The translations under genes were made by a program, and so were the position numbers. 64,000 nt of DNA, from assembly GCA_946800325.1 (NCBI GenBank), contig OX326957.1, positions 50,504,807 through 50,568,806 on the forward strand, given 5' to 3'. This stretch comes from Luzula sylvatica (lineage: Eukaryota; Streptophyta; Magnoliopsida; Poales; Juncaceae). This document shows, in pieces, positions 1 through 11,991 of this stretch. The notes beneath the pieces were generated by a model. It was not told the origin of the DNA and ran no database searches. It saw nothing but the letters and a program-made list of their open reading frames with translations. Within the stretch, counting starts at the first letter, position 1. Each line of letters starts with the position of its first letter.

Positions 1-1035
1 CGAAGATAATCTTTTTTTTGAAGACAAGGTTCGAAGATAATCAATACACATATTTGTTTAAAATATAATCAGGCCTTATTTTGTTGGGCCTGGAGCGGCC
101 CATATACACGTTTTATTCTATGGGCTACCAATTAGAAAGAATTAAATTTCTTGGAAGTTGGAACGGGAAGAAAGTTGAATGTAAACCTTGCAAGTTGTCA
201 GAATTGCAATGAAGAGAGAAAAGCTTAAATAAATGGAAAAAAAAATATATTGCAAGCTATCAAGATTGCAATGCAACTCAGAAAACTATCAAAAATTGTA
301 CTGAATGCGAAAGTTTACAAAAGATTTTGATTTATATAAATTTTGGAAACTATAATAAATTTTTGCATAGCAATATAGCATTCAAAAGATACTGAATGAA
401 TTTAATTAGTTTTTGAAAGATTTTAACAGTAACTAGAAGGTATCATCGTTCTGTTTCGGAAACATAAAATAAAGAATTTTATGATGAGGAATTATTATTT
501 TTCTTTTATAGTTTGTATTTTAGGAAAGTAAATATTATTTTCTATTTTTGTTGTGATATTATGAAATGATCATGCCATATATTTTAAATTTTGTAGAAGA
601 TAATTTTTTATTTTTGATACTTGTGCCTTGTGAGGTTACAAAAAAAAAAATTGTTCATATTTTGTTCTGAGTCTTATAATGTTAATACATGATTCATTAT
701 ACTATACATGTAATATTATTATTCTATTTTGTTCGACAACATTATATGCATTGTACTTTGAAGGATAAGAATAAGTATTTTTTTTTATAATAGAACTAAC
801 TTGTTAATTCCATATTTTCCGATAAAAAATTTATTTTATTTTTGTAGAGAAATAGGAATATTTTTTTTTATTTTCCATTTCATGAGATCTTAAATACCTT
901 TCTAAAATTGCATACACATTATTGTGAATTTCTTAAATATTAATATTATATTAAAATATACTAAATTTATTTATAAATTTATTCATATATTAGAATTAGT
1001 ATTAAGATGAATTTATTTAGATATTCCTAGTATAT
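1..1035. other. AT-rich intergenic DNA, no gene seen
   Basis: No open frame or splice pattern that resembles a gene. Blocks around 60-120, 428-470 and 650-720 resemble the reverse complement of parts of 11440-11790, for example the TTTCGGAAAC and ATGATTCATTATACTATACA stretches. This end therefore appears to belong to the duplicated material described further on. The similarity was judged by eye and is patchy. Confidence 0.5.
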
Positions 1036-1640
1036 TTACTTTATTTGCATATTATTGTGACTCTTTATACGATTGGCTACAAAATTGATGCATCACTAAG
1101 TTTTGCTCATTATGGTGATTCGTTACACAAATTGGTTACATTTCATGGAAACATTTTTATTTGCACATTATTGTGGCTCGTTATATGATTGGCTACAAAA
1201 GTGATGCAATACTAAGTTTTGCTCGTTATTGTGACTCGTTACATGATTGGTTACATTTCATGGGAACATAAATACCTTTCTAAATCGCGTACACATTATA
1301 TTATGAATTTATTTAAATATTAATATTAAAATAAGAATTATTGTGAATTTCTTAGATATTTAAATTATATTAAAATATACTACAAATTTATTTAAATATT
1401 TGGTGCATTCACTCTATTAGCTTAATATTGTGACTTTTATGATTGACAACAAAATTGATACAACACTAAATCTTGCATATTATTATGACTCTTTACATGA
1501 TTAGTTACAAAAACATAACTTTTTTTTCAGAAACAAACATTTGTCATGTTGTCATTTCGAAATATGACTCATTACATGATTGACTACAAAAATCTAATTT
1601 ATTATTATGACTTGTTACACATTTAGCTACAAAAAATATA
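1036..1640. repeat. Degenerate tandem repeat (TGACTCGTTACATGATTGG-type)
   Basis: The phrase 'attgtgactcgttacatgat' followed by 'tggctaca' recurs with substitutions near 1055, 1105, 1172, 1226, 1430, 1490, 1563 and 1604. Longer blocks ('aaattgatgcatcactaagttttgctc' type) repeat at about 110-bp spacing in the first half. No coding potential is evident. I see an old, decayed minisatellite. Confidence 0.6.
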
Positions 1641-1849
1641 GAACAACAAATCAATTAAAAGGATTGAAATATGGTTGATTTGGAAATTTTTAAAAGATAT
1701 AGTATAATTAATCACTCTCATTTTCCAATAATGATTACAATCACCGTAGTTCTTTTACGTGCTCTTTCGGAAACGGTCATTCTTCATGACCGTGTTTGGT
1801 TACACTCGCAATCCTAATAATCATGGAGGTCCTCGTTAGCAGTAATTTG

Positions 1850-2600
1850 CACGTAACTTTAATTCATTTTAAGAGATATATGTTGTTGTGTGGTATCGAA
1901 GTGTTTTACAAATTAAACAGAAAAAGAAAACAAATTAGAAGGACAATGAATAAAATATTTGAATCCAAATGTTTTATAATATCCAAAATTGTGAGTTATG
2001 CGATTTATTTCAAAGTTTGTGTTTTGGTCTTAATTTTTCAAGACATTCTTACGAATGAAAATTTCCCTAAACTCTTTTGAAAAGAAAAATAATAATAATA
2101 TATGCCAATGTGTCAAGCACTAAAAATTACAATAAAGGAGATATTTAAATAGCACATTTAAATAAATTAATATAAACAAATTATAAAAATTGCAAATACA
2201 CTTCACATTATAAAAATATGTAATAAATGTTATAGGGTTACAAATATATTTTGATTTACACAATGTTTTGAAATTTTTAATAAAATTTAGTATAAGATTT
2301 AAAAGATTCAAAATTTATTGTTTTAGGTTCTTAAAAAATGTCCTCGTTATTAATCGGTCCACTTTTCAATAAGACAAATTCAACTAATCTAACCTACCTT
2401 CGACTATTCCATGTTTTACAGCATATTAATCGAGGTAATTCATATCATAAAATCTCATGCAAATCATTTGAATTAATTACCTAAACCACATACAATTTAT
2501 CTGTGTTACTACATAGACCTCATGAATTTGGGCATATAGTATCCCACATCATACAAAATAACAAAAAATGACTTTTTCACATACGATATTTGTGTTTTCG
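1850..2600 (+). repeat. Segmental repeat, copy A
   Basis: This stretch matches 11830-15030 in the same orientation once the two insertions there are removed, and 3900-5260 in reverse. Landmarks are 'ggagatatttaaatagcaca' near 2139, 'aattcaactaatctaaccta' near 2379 and the ATTAATCGAGGTAATTCAT block near 2425. It carries the unoccupied target sites for the long-TIR element at 11992 and the Helitron at 13170. No coding function is seen. Confidence 0.65.
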
Positions 2601-2689
2601 TGTTTTGTTTTATTAATCTTTAGTTTCGAACTAGCAATATCGGTCGCAAGACCAATTCACGAAAATAGCGGTCATAGTATTTCGGCATA

Positions 2690-3020
2690 TGCTCTAAAAC
2701 GCCCTCCATCATCTCTTGGTAAAGGAGGACATACATAGTATTTCGACAAATCCATCAAAAAATTCTCTGTCATCTTTTGATAAAGGAGGACATGACAGTA
2801 TTTCGGCCAATCCACCAAAAAAAACCCCCATCATCGCCCAATAAAGGTGGACGGACACAGTATTCCGGCAAATCCGCCAATAAATCCTCCATCATCTCCC
2901 GGCAAAGGGGGGCATAGTATACCGGCAATAGTATACTGACAAATCCACCAAAAATCCCTCCATCATCACTGGGTAAAGAAGGACATAGTATTGCGGCAAA
3001 TCTAAACAAAGTATCATCAA
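2690..3020. repeat. ~55-60 bp minisatellite, about five to six copies
   Basis: Units have the form 'ccatcatct(c/t)..ggtaaaggaggacat..agtatttcggcaaatcc(a/g)ccaaaaa'. They start near 2706, 2767, 2828, 2888, 2951 and are diverged by substitutions and small indels. The minus-strand 89-codon frame here is a product of the repeat and is not annotated as a gene. Confidence 0.7.
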
Positions 3021-3469
3021 ACGGCCCATTGAGTTTCAACTTTACTCCATCATTACTAATTTCAACTTTAGTCCTTCACATTATAATCTGATTCCACTCT
3101 ACTAATTCCGCTTGCCAAACGGCCCATTGAGTTTCTCATAAAATACGATTGCAGGTTCACCCGGGAGGCCGGGAGGACATTTTTCTTTTTTGTTTTCTAT
3201 GAAGGAAAGCCACAAATAGCAATGCTAAAGATCCCCAAGGAGTATTCTTTCGTAAAATACGAGCTCAAGTGAGTTTTTTTTTTTGGTTTATCAAAATATT
3301 TTAATCAGAAAACGATGCCAACAATGAGCCTCGAGTTCATGAAAAATCCAACTCAAAGTCTAATTCTTGGTTTGTTTTCAAAGAAATATATAGTTTTCCT
3401 ACTTGCCTATGATTGGTTGGTTAACAAAAATGTATAGTTGTTTTAATTTTAATCAGAACGTTCTTCATT

Positions 3470-3646
3470 TTGAATATTTTTGTGCTTACTCTTATTTTTT
3501 TATTAATTTTGATCCTTAATTTTGTGCTGACATGCCTATGAAACATTCTTCACGCAACAAAAATAAATTACCTCACACGACGCTTGTTCTTTTGAATAAA
3601 GTAATATATTATTATAATATAATAACAAAATAGTAACAACAACAAC

Positions 3647-3688
<42 letters not shown>

Positions 3689-3700
3689 TTCTCATTTAGA
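3470..3700 (+). repeat. Copy of the inner end of the large inverted repeat, plus (TAA)n
   Basis: The block around 'tttgtgcttactc', 'ttaattttgtgctgacatg', 'caacaaaaataaattacctc' and 'aataaagtaatatattatta' matches 15340-15530 directly and 10480-10690 in reverse. It ends in an (AAC)n/(AAT)n microsatellite at about 3634-3688. This is a third, more diverged copy of sequence otherwise confined to the large inverted-repeat arms. Confidence 0.65.
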
Positions 3701-3719
3701 TGATTATTTGGAGGATTTA

Positions 3720-5260
3720 TTGGAATATTATGTTCTTCTTAACCAACAAATTACCAACAAATAACGGGATAACTTTTGGTGGATTTGCAGATACAATGTC
3801 GTTCTTTACTAAGTATTTTGGAGGATTCGCTAGAGTGTCATGTCTGCTATTTTCGTAAATTGCTCTTGCGACCGATAAAGTTAATACAAAACTAAATATT
3901 AATGAGACAAAACAAGAAAAATCCGAATATATTATGTGGAAAAAGTTAATTCTTTGTTATTTTGTATTGAGATAATATATGCCCCACTCATGAGGTTTAA
4001 GTAGTAATGCAGATAAAGTGTATGTCCTTGATGAATCAATTCAAATGATTTGTATGTGATTTTACGTTTAATCGGATTGATATGCTAAAAAATAATGAAT
4101 AATTTGTCAATCATTATTTGAATTTGTTCTTATGAAAAAAGTGAACGGATATCAAAATCTTTTGAGATTCTAAAACAATAAATTATGTATCTTTTAAATC
4201 TTACGTTGAATTTTATTAAAAAAAAATCCAAACATTGTGTAAATAAAAAATCTTTTGTAATCTAGGGTGTGGTTGGATTGTGAGAAAATTACAATTCTTC
4301 TTGAAACGTTGAAACATGAGAAAATGATTACCATGTTGGTATGACATGTGGATCCTACGTGACGATAATGTGAAATGACGATCATGGAGCAACAACTTTC
4401 TCACATCCATTGTAAAGTAATTCTCATAAAAATTGATGGTAATTTTACGTTCTCATAAAATTAATTAATTTATCCACACTTTATTTTAACCCCAACTTTG
4501 TGCAATTTTTTTTGGACCACATCATCACATTCATTTCAATCATTAAATTGTGATATTTGACAAAATTTAGACCATTTCTTAATCATTGATTTTTTATAAT
4601 TTTACTTTCTTTGTAACAATTTGAGTGTTCATTACTTTACACCATGTTTTAAACATTTTTTACAAAGTCAGATCATCCTACATTTATGACGCGAACTATT
4701 ATTATTGGTCAGGTTCAAGTTAGATTAAGTATATTCAATTGTTTATCACTTCACATAAAATTACATGATCAAATGTGAATACAATGATAGATGAAAATTT
4801 TATAATAACTCAATATGTAGTAAATATTATAAAATTCATCAAATAGATTCATTTTATATTTTGATATTCATATTAACATAATTCATACATACTTTTATCA
4901 TAATTTAAACTTGTAAAAATATTATGTAAAAATATTTTGACATCCATATTTGTGTAAATCAAAATATCTCCTTTTGTTGCAATTGTTATAGCTTGACATA
5001 TATATGATTTTTTTTTAAAAGAGATTTAGGGATATTATAATAACATTAGGAATTCACACACTTTTATTCCTTGTTCATTATTTGAATAAAACTTAGGAAT
5101 TATTTTATTAAAAAAGGTTCAAAAGTTACTGCTCAACAATAAAATTCATTCATCTGGCTGTTTGAAGGCCCATGATGTCCAATAAAAAAAAGACCTAATT
5201 ATATAAATAATTGTATGAACATTCAGAGACAAACAAAGCAATTGAGTATACAACTTTCAA
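3720..5260 (-). repeat. Segmental repeat, copy B (inverted relative to copy A)
   Basis: Read on the minus strand, this stretch follows copy A and the spacer copy. 3850-3900 mirrors 2610-2690 (TATCGGTCGCAAGA), 3960-4170 mirrors 2300-2540, 4960-5010 mirrors the 'aaaggagatattt' block, and 5080-5250 mirrors 11670-11850. A hAT- or MITE-like insertion may occupy about 4250-4500 ('gggtgtggttggattgtgag'), but its ends are not resolved. No gene is seen. Confidence 0.55.
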
Positions 5261-5569
5261 TTTTCAGTTAATGATATTGAGCAATTAAAATATTACCATC
5301 AATTTAAAAAAAAAAATTCCAACGTCATCAAATCAATGCTGCACAACAACACAACCTAACATTAAGGATATAAAATGATCATAAAGCACAAAAATGGTGA
5401 CTTGATTGTGATGAAAGGCCATTCATTTATATAATATACCAAATTCCAACCTGACTTGATTGTGATGAATATACTAAATTCATTTATATAAAATATCTTC
5501 ATTTTTTTATATAATATACCAAATTCATTTATATATAATTTTATGAATATAATAATTTCTCTATTTTTG

Positions 5570-6450
5570 GGCAGGACCCCCGCCCCCCCCCCCCCCCCCC
5601 CGCCCGCCCGCCGAAGAGGGCGCCACACGACCCCCCCCCCCCCCCCCCCCACCCCCACCGAAGAGAGGGCCCCCCCAGGCCAGGCCCCTCTTCGGGCCGG
5701 ACCCCCCCCCCCCGAGGCCCGGCCCGAAGCCCCTCTTCGGGCCGGACCCCCCCGAGGCCCGGCCCGAAGCCCCTCTTCGGGCCGGACCCCCCGAGGCCCG
5801 GTCCCTCTTCGGGCCGGACCACCCCGAGGCCCGGTCCCTTTTCGGGCCGGACCCCCCCGAGGCCCGGTCCCTTTTCGGGCCGGACCCCCCCGAGGCCCGG
5901 CCCCTCTTCGGGCCGGACCCCCCCCGAGGCCCGGCCCCTCTTCGGGCCGGACCCCCCCCGAGGCCCGGCCCCTCTTCGGGCCGGACCACCCCCCCCCGAG
6001 GCCCGGCCCCTCTTCGGGCCGGACCACCCCCCCCGAGGCCCGGCCCCTCTTCGGGCCGGACCCCCCCGAGGCCCGGCCCCTCTTCGGGCCGGACCCCCCC
6101 CCCCCGAGGCCCGGCCCCTCTTCGGCCCCCCCGAGGCCCGGCCCCCCCTCCCCCGAGGCCCGGCCCCTCTTCGGGCCGGACCCCCCCTCCCCCGAGGCCC
6201 GGCCCCTCTTCGGGCCGGACCCCCCCTCCCCTCAGGCCCGGCCCCTCTTCGGGCCGGACCCCCCTCCCCCCGAGGCCCGGCCCCTCTTCGGGCCAGACCC
6301 CCCTCCCCCCGAGGCCCGGTCCCTCTTCGGGCCGGACCCCCCTCCCCCCGAGGCCCGGTCCCTCTTCAGGCCGGACCCCCCTCCCCCCGAGGCCCGGCCC
6401 CTCTTCGGGCCGGACCCCCCGAGACCCGGCCCATTATTTGGCCGGCCCCA
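5570..6450 (+). repeat. GC-rich ~34-38 bp hairpin minisatellite (left arm)
   Basis: About twenty units of the form 'gaggcccggcccctcttc' + 'gggccggacccccc'. Each complete unit contains the palindromic stem CCGGCCC-CTCTTC-GGGCCGG (7-bp stem, 6-nt loop) separated by C-runs of 5-18. The first part (5578-5660) is nearly pure C. The G-rich strand has many G-runs suited to quadruplex formation. The base composition is unlike anything else in the window. Long frames of up to 447 codons crossing it arise because the repeat lacks stops, and they are not genes. Confidence 0.9.
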
Positions 6451-6451
6451 C

Positions 6452-6578
<127 letters not shown>

Positions 6579-7413
6579 GCACACAAGCACATACAGACAT
6601 ACAGAGGCACACACAACCCCCACCCCCACACTCACAAGCACATACAAAAGACACATACAGAGAGGCACACACAATCACATACAAAGACACATACAGAGGC
6701 ACACACACATACAAAGAGACACATACATGCAAAATACCCACCAACAAAATATTGCTCCTTTTTCGTCACTTTGGAATTTCTTGTCTTGAGATTTCGAACT
6801 GTTATGTCTTAATAATTTCGATTCGATCGTCCAACTTATTGTATTTCTGCATTAATTGTCAAAAACGAATTACAGTAAATAATTAAGAAAACATGCTTAT
6901 TAAGAAAGAATTAAAATTGAAAATACCTTGTATATGCTTATTAAAAAGTATTTTTGTTGCAATTGTCAAAGGAATCCATCCATCTAACAAGAAAGTAAAA
7001 GTAAGTATATGTTGTAATAATGATGAAATGAAAATTGATACAGTAATTGCCATGAGATCTAAATTGAAACAAAAAAAATCAATCCATGCATTTCATAAGT
7101 TTTAATAGCACAAGCGTTTTGACTAAATTGCAAAAACTGAAACTTTGAGAAGAAATTGCCTAAATTAAGCATCACAGATTCACAGGTGTATAAATTTAAG
7201 GAGAAAATGCTTAAATTGCACTGAAATTAACAACAAATACAGTGTCTAAATTGCAAAAGGACTACAAAATCGCAAAACAGTTCCTACATGCTTTAAGAAC
7301 TAACATAGATGATCACAATAAAGACTGTCGTAATCGAAATAAACAATTTAGGTTCTTTTTGAAAGTTCTTCACAAAAAAATTAACCACGAAGAGGAGACA
7401 TGGCATAATATAC

Positions 7414-7652
7414 CTGATTAGGAGTATGGTACACTCGCTATCTGCCAGAACCAACCACTCGGATTCAAGGCTGCAGTTCTTTGGTTCACCAAGGCTTTTG
7501 CTAAACTCGCTATCTGCCAGAGAATCAATCTTTTTGACTGGTTCTCGTGATTCAGGGAGGAAATGAGAGAGTTGAGACATGGCTCGCATAGAAACAGAGG
7601 ATTCGGTGCTGCTTGAGAAGTGAGTTATTTCATATTTGAGTCTAGTCGCCAT
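7414..7652 (-). other. Promoter plus first-exon-like segment (left arm copy)
   Basis: On the minus strand an ATG at 7652 opens a 79-codon frame beginning MATRLKYEITHFSSS and ending at a good donor (AATCAG|GTATAT) after 7414. The upstream 150 bp is CT-rich with a possible TATA-like 'cttatattatcc'. This looks like a 5' UTR and first coding exon, but no second exon is recognisable and the protein is not one I know. The phrase LADSE occurs twice within it ('ctggcagatagcgag' duplicated at 30-residue spacing). A longer frame opens at 7853 through the presumed leader. It may be a captured host-gene fragment or the start of an unrecognised gene. The right-arm copy has GTG in place of this ATG. Confidence 0.35.
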
Positions 7653-8969
7653 TACGGTTGAGAAGAGTTGAGACAAAAATTGCTGTATATTCTCTGGGAA
7701 GAGGAGAAGAAGAAATGAGAGATGGGTCTGGAAGAATGAGAGAACGTATGAGCGAAGGGGATAATATAAGGGCAATTGGGGATGTTCCAACGTTCGACTC
7801 CTCAACGTTCGGATTTTTAAAACACACGACAGTTGGCGTGGGATACTAATCATCTCCAGTTCGTATAGAAACAGAGGATTCAGTGCTGCTGGTTTTTATT
7901 TATTTGTTCATGCGGTTAATAAATAGTTTTTTTGTAATATTAGTATGTATTATAACTCAACTCAATTGTTTTGAGATGAATTTAGTTCGAAAGTCAACTT
8001 TTATTTATTTTTCCGAATTTAACCTGTAATTATCAAGAATTTATCTTTTATTTTGTCTGAAACTCTTCAGGAGAAATTACCGTGCAAAAGTAACAAATTT
8101 ATATCGGGGACAAGAGGCAAAGTAGGGAAATCATATTTACATGTAGCGCCATCGAGGGTATCAACTCAGTGCTGCTGATATTTTTTCTTTTTCGATTACT
8201 TATCCATTTATTTATGTATTCGATACATATAGGGTTAATGGAGATCATGAACGAAAATTTAGGGTTTAGTTTGGACTTTTGTGCTATTTGTTTGTTTTGT
8301 TGGACTTTTAAGTAATTTTAGAAATGTTGTTGTTTGATGAATTTATTTTAAATTTATTGATATTAGTGTAATTTGTTGGACATTTATGCAATTTTTGATT
8401 TATTAGTAAGATGAGGTAAAACCGGACTTATTTGAAATTTATTGTTTGTTTTGGACATCTATGTAATTTTAAAATTTTATTGTTTTGCTGGACTTTAAAG
8501 TAATTTTCGAAATTTGTTGTTTCCTGAATTTATTTTCAATTTATTTATATTTGTGTACTTTGTTGGACATTTATGTAATTTTGGATTTATTAGTAAAATG
8601 AGGTAAAAATAGACTTATTTGTAATTAATTGTTTGTTTTAGACTCGTATGTAATTTTAGAATCACTTGTTTGTACTTCATGGGAGAACATCGAGTGTACC
8701 ATATTTGAAGATACGGACAATACCGGTACCATATCATCATCGGAAAACACACATACATAAAAAGACGAAATAAATTTCCATTTCAATTTTATAAACAAGT
8801 TCCCATACATTTTTCGGTACCAATACAATCACATTTCGATACACACATACAAAAATTTACACAATTATTTTCAACTCTAATTCAAACCCTAAAAACACTC
8901 ATATTCACATTCACATTTACATTCAATCTAAAAACATCCATATTCTTCTTATTCGAACTTGTCGACCTT

Positions 8970-9479
8970 TTAACTTGCCGGGGTATTTACAAAAAAACTC
9001 ATCAACACACTTCTTCTCCTGTCTTTGAAATCCCGAGCTTCTTCTCCTGTCTTTGAAATCCCGAGCTTCTTCTCCTGCCTTTGAAATCCTGAGCTTCTTC
9101 TCCCGTCTTTGAAATCCCGAGCTTCTTCTCCTCCCGTCTTTGAAATCCCGAGCTTCTTCTCCCGTCTTTGAAATCCCGAGCTTCTTCTCCTCCCGTCTTT
9201 GAAATCCCGAGCTTCTTCTCCTGTCTTTGAAATCCCGAGCTTCTTCTCCTGTCTTTGAAATCCCGAGCTTCTTCTCCTGCCTTTGAAATCCCGAGCTTCT
9301 TCTCCTGTCTTTGAAATCCCGAGCTTCTTCTCCTGCCTTTGAAATCCCGAGCTTCTTCTCCTGCCTTTGAAATCCCGATCTTCTTCTCCCGTCTTTGAAA
9401 TTCCGAGCTTCTTCTCCTCCTGTCTTTGAAATCCCGAGCTTCTTCTCCTGTCTCTAAAAAGCTGACCCACCAACTTCAA
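8970..9479 (-). repeat. 28-bp minisatellite, left arm (about 16 copies)
   Basis: Minus-strand unit 'caggagaagaagctcgggat'+'ttcaaaga' (28 bp), with units of 31 bp where GGGAGGAG replaces GGGAG. Because 28 is not a multiple of three, translation cycles through three 9-10 residue motifs (KKLGISKTG, EEARDFKD, RRRSSGFQRQ) and no frame meets a stop. That explains the 169-codon frame here. It is flanked on the outer side by a duplicated ~80-bp block ('cttctaagttcaccaacttc', 9520-9640). Not annotated as a protein gene. Confidence 0.85.
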
Positions 9480-10039
9480 GCCCTATTATCGCATCCAAAC
9501 TTCTTCGAGATTCAAATTGGAGCTCCACTTCTAAGTTCACCAACTTCAAGCTCCATTTTCGCATCCAAACTTCTTCGACATTGAAATTGGAGCTCCACTT
9601 CTAAGTTCACCAACTTCAAGCTCCATTATCGCATCCAATCCCGAGTATATCAAATTTCTAATCTGAAAATTAGTTCAAAAATTAAAATTGAAGTCAATAT
9701 AACTAAATAGAAGTAATAATTCTCAATTTCAGAAAAATCCAGATAAATAACAACACAATTAGAGCCTTAAACAACCTAATAAACCCTAATTTGCCGCCCC
9801 AATCATTCGTAATAAACACTAAAATAGCCTATTGAACCCTAATAAGCCGCTAATCATCCTCCAATCCATCAAAACTAGCCCCGATACACAAAACACAGCC
9901 ACATTCAACAACATATGAATTGAATTAACCGATAACAACATCAAGTAAGACCCAATTCATGTAAAATCAGTCAATTTAGACAATATTAATCAAAAATCAA
10001 ATGAATTAAGCACAAACGTTACTGGAAACTAAGAAATTC

Positions 10040-10345
10040 CTACAAAATTGAAACTTACCGCGGATAGCATGAGGCATACGAGAGTGAGTTTCGCACTAGT
10101 GAACCATGGCCGTCGAGAATGAGTGATCGCAAGACTGAGCTTGAGAATCGCCTCGGATTCGCTCGCTTGAGAGTCGCCTCGGATTACCTCGGAGAGAAGC
10201 TTTTGTGAGATAGAGAAAGAGCTCGCGAGGGAGGGAGGGTTTTGATGGAGAAAGACCTCGCGAAAGGTTTTGATGGAGAAAGAGTTCGGTGTTAACTTGG
10301 GTGTTTTGTGAGAACTCAATAGTCAATAGTGTATTCATGGCTTTT
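10040..10345 (-). other. Promoter/leader-like segment with splice donor (left arm copy)
   Basis: The minus strand carries a CT-rich leader (10160-10290), an ATG in 'ccatggttcact' near 10107, and a donor CCGCG|GTAAGT near 10061. The first codons after the ATG reach a TAG almost at once in this arm. The right-arm copy reads through (MVHSCEAHSRRPTAIRG), but its donor is GC instead of GT. Each arm has therefore lost a different element of what looks like one ancestral first exon. The product is unrecognised. Confidence 0.35.
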
Positions 10346-10710
10346 TTTCATGAATAAAAGAAAGAAATGTCTATAATGAACCGAACACACTAAAAAATGG
10401 TAAAAAAGAAAGAAGAAAATTTTATTATTTTTTTTCTAAAACCTTTTTTTCTTTGGTATTACTAAAAGAAACCTTTTTATTATTATTACTGTTATTTTTT
10501 TTTATTTTTGTTGTTATATTATAATAATATATTACTTTATTAAAAAAAGGACAAGGGTCGTGTGAGGTAATTCATTTTTGTTGCGTGATGGATGTTTTGC
10601 CATGTCAGCACAAAATTAACGATCAAAATTAATAAATAAAAAAATAGAATAACGAGTAAGCACAAAAATATTCAAAATTTGTAAATTACAAGAAATAATG
10701 ATAATCTGGT

Positions 10711-11270
10711 ATTATCAGAGAAATGATTATTTTTTATTTTTGGAATAAATTTGGAAATGCAAGATGCATATATCAAAATTGTTCACTATTTTCCAATGAG
10801 ATGACTATTTTGGAAAATTACCAAAATTATTTGGTCTTTGTCCAAAAACATTTCAAGAAAGAAACAATATAAGGTTTATAAACGCATTTATCTTGAGCAG
10901 TATTAGAAATACACTATAATAGATTATAAGAATAAAAAAAATATACGTGTTAAAAGCTCATAAATCTCAAATCTGATTTCTGAAGCACATATTTCAATTT
11001 ACCACACTTCAAAGAAAAAATACACAGAAATATAAACCATAAGAATAATTAAATCTGAAAAAAACGTTCATTATTCACGACTGTGATAATGTCAAAAAAG
11101 ACCCAAAAAAAACTCCCAATTGATCTTCAAGGACCAATTAAACCTTCCAAATAATACAACACCACCTCACATCCTATCTCTTCCTAAAACCCCTCTTTAT
11201 TCATAGCCATCATCAAAATTTACAAAAAGAACCCTAATCCCTGACGACGATCTCGTAAAACAAAATATAT
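10711..11270. other. Spacer of the inverted duplication, outer part
   Basis: AT-rich, with no coding frame or clear repeat. The last 150 bp (11150-11270) becomes C-rich and leader-like ('cctatctcttcctaaaaccc', 'aaccctaatccctgacgacg') immediately before the small frame at 11273. Confidence 0.45.
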
Positions 11271-11272
11271 AC

Positions 11273-11446
11273 ATGATCAATATTGCTCGAATATTCTTGT
11301 GCGCTTCCGAGAAACCCCTGAACGCTCCCCTCGTCGATAATCTCTACATTCTCTTCGTCAAAGAAGAGCCAATTGATTATGACTCTTCCCCAAACTCACA
11401 TAGTGCCCGTGCTCCGGACCGCTCGCCACGTGTACGAAAAATTTAG
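11273..11446 (+). CDS. Small hypothetical frame, 57 aa (possible gene fragment)
   Basis: The ATG at 11273 opens a frame reading [20 protein letters not shown] and ending RSPRVRKI before TAG at 11444-11446. Its third positions are GC-richer than the surroundings, and it follows a CT-rich, TATA-poor leader. It contains one VKEEP motif of the psi-K-x-E type. There is no recognisable family. The frame runs straight into AT-rich DNA, so it may be the first exon of a truncated gene carried in the spacer rather than a working gene. Support is composition and context only. Confidence 0.3.
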   Translation: MINIARIFLCASEKPLNAPLVDNLYILFVKEEPIDYDSSPNSHSARAPDRSPRVRKI

Positions 11447-11449
11447 AAT

Positions 11450-11990
11450 AAAAATATATTACATGTATAGTATAATGAATCATGTATATTATTATAAAAT
11501 TTAGAATAAAATATGAACAAATTTTTTTTGTAACCTCATAAAATTTAGAATATAATATTGTCGAGCAAAATAAAACAATAATATCACGTGTATCGCATAA
11601 TGAATCATGTTTCCGAAACGGAGCGAGAGAGGGTACCTTCTAATAATTACTCAAAAGTGTTGACTGAAAATGAAAACTTGTCTCTCAATATTCATACAAT
11701 TGTTTATATAATGAAGTCTTATTTTATTCGGGATGGGCCTTCAACCGGCCTGATATATTTAATAATTTATTTTATTGTTGGGCAGTAACTTCTGATTTTT
11801 TTTAAATAAAGCAATTTCTTAATTTTATTCAAATAATGGACAATGAATAAAATGTTTGAATTCAAATGTTCTTATAATATCCAAAAATTTGAGTTATGCG
11901 ATTTATTTCAAAGTTTGTTATTTGGTCATAGTTTTTCAAGACATGCTTACGAATGAAATTTTCCCTAAATCTCTTTTAAAAAGAACAATA
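11450..11990. repeat. Spacer segment with inverted similarity to 60-800 and 5080-5260
   Basis: 11660-11850 ('gaaaacttgtctctcaatat', 'ttattttattgttgggcagt', 'ttcttaattttattcaaata') mirrors 5080-5260. 11450-11640 contains blocks that mirror parts of 430-720. From 11840 it follows copy A (1930 onward) in the same orientation. There is no gene. Confidence 0.5.
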
Positions 11991-11991
11991 A

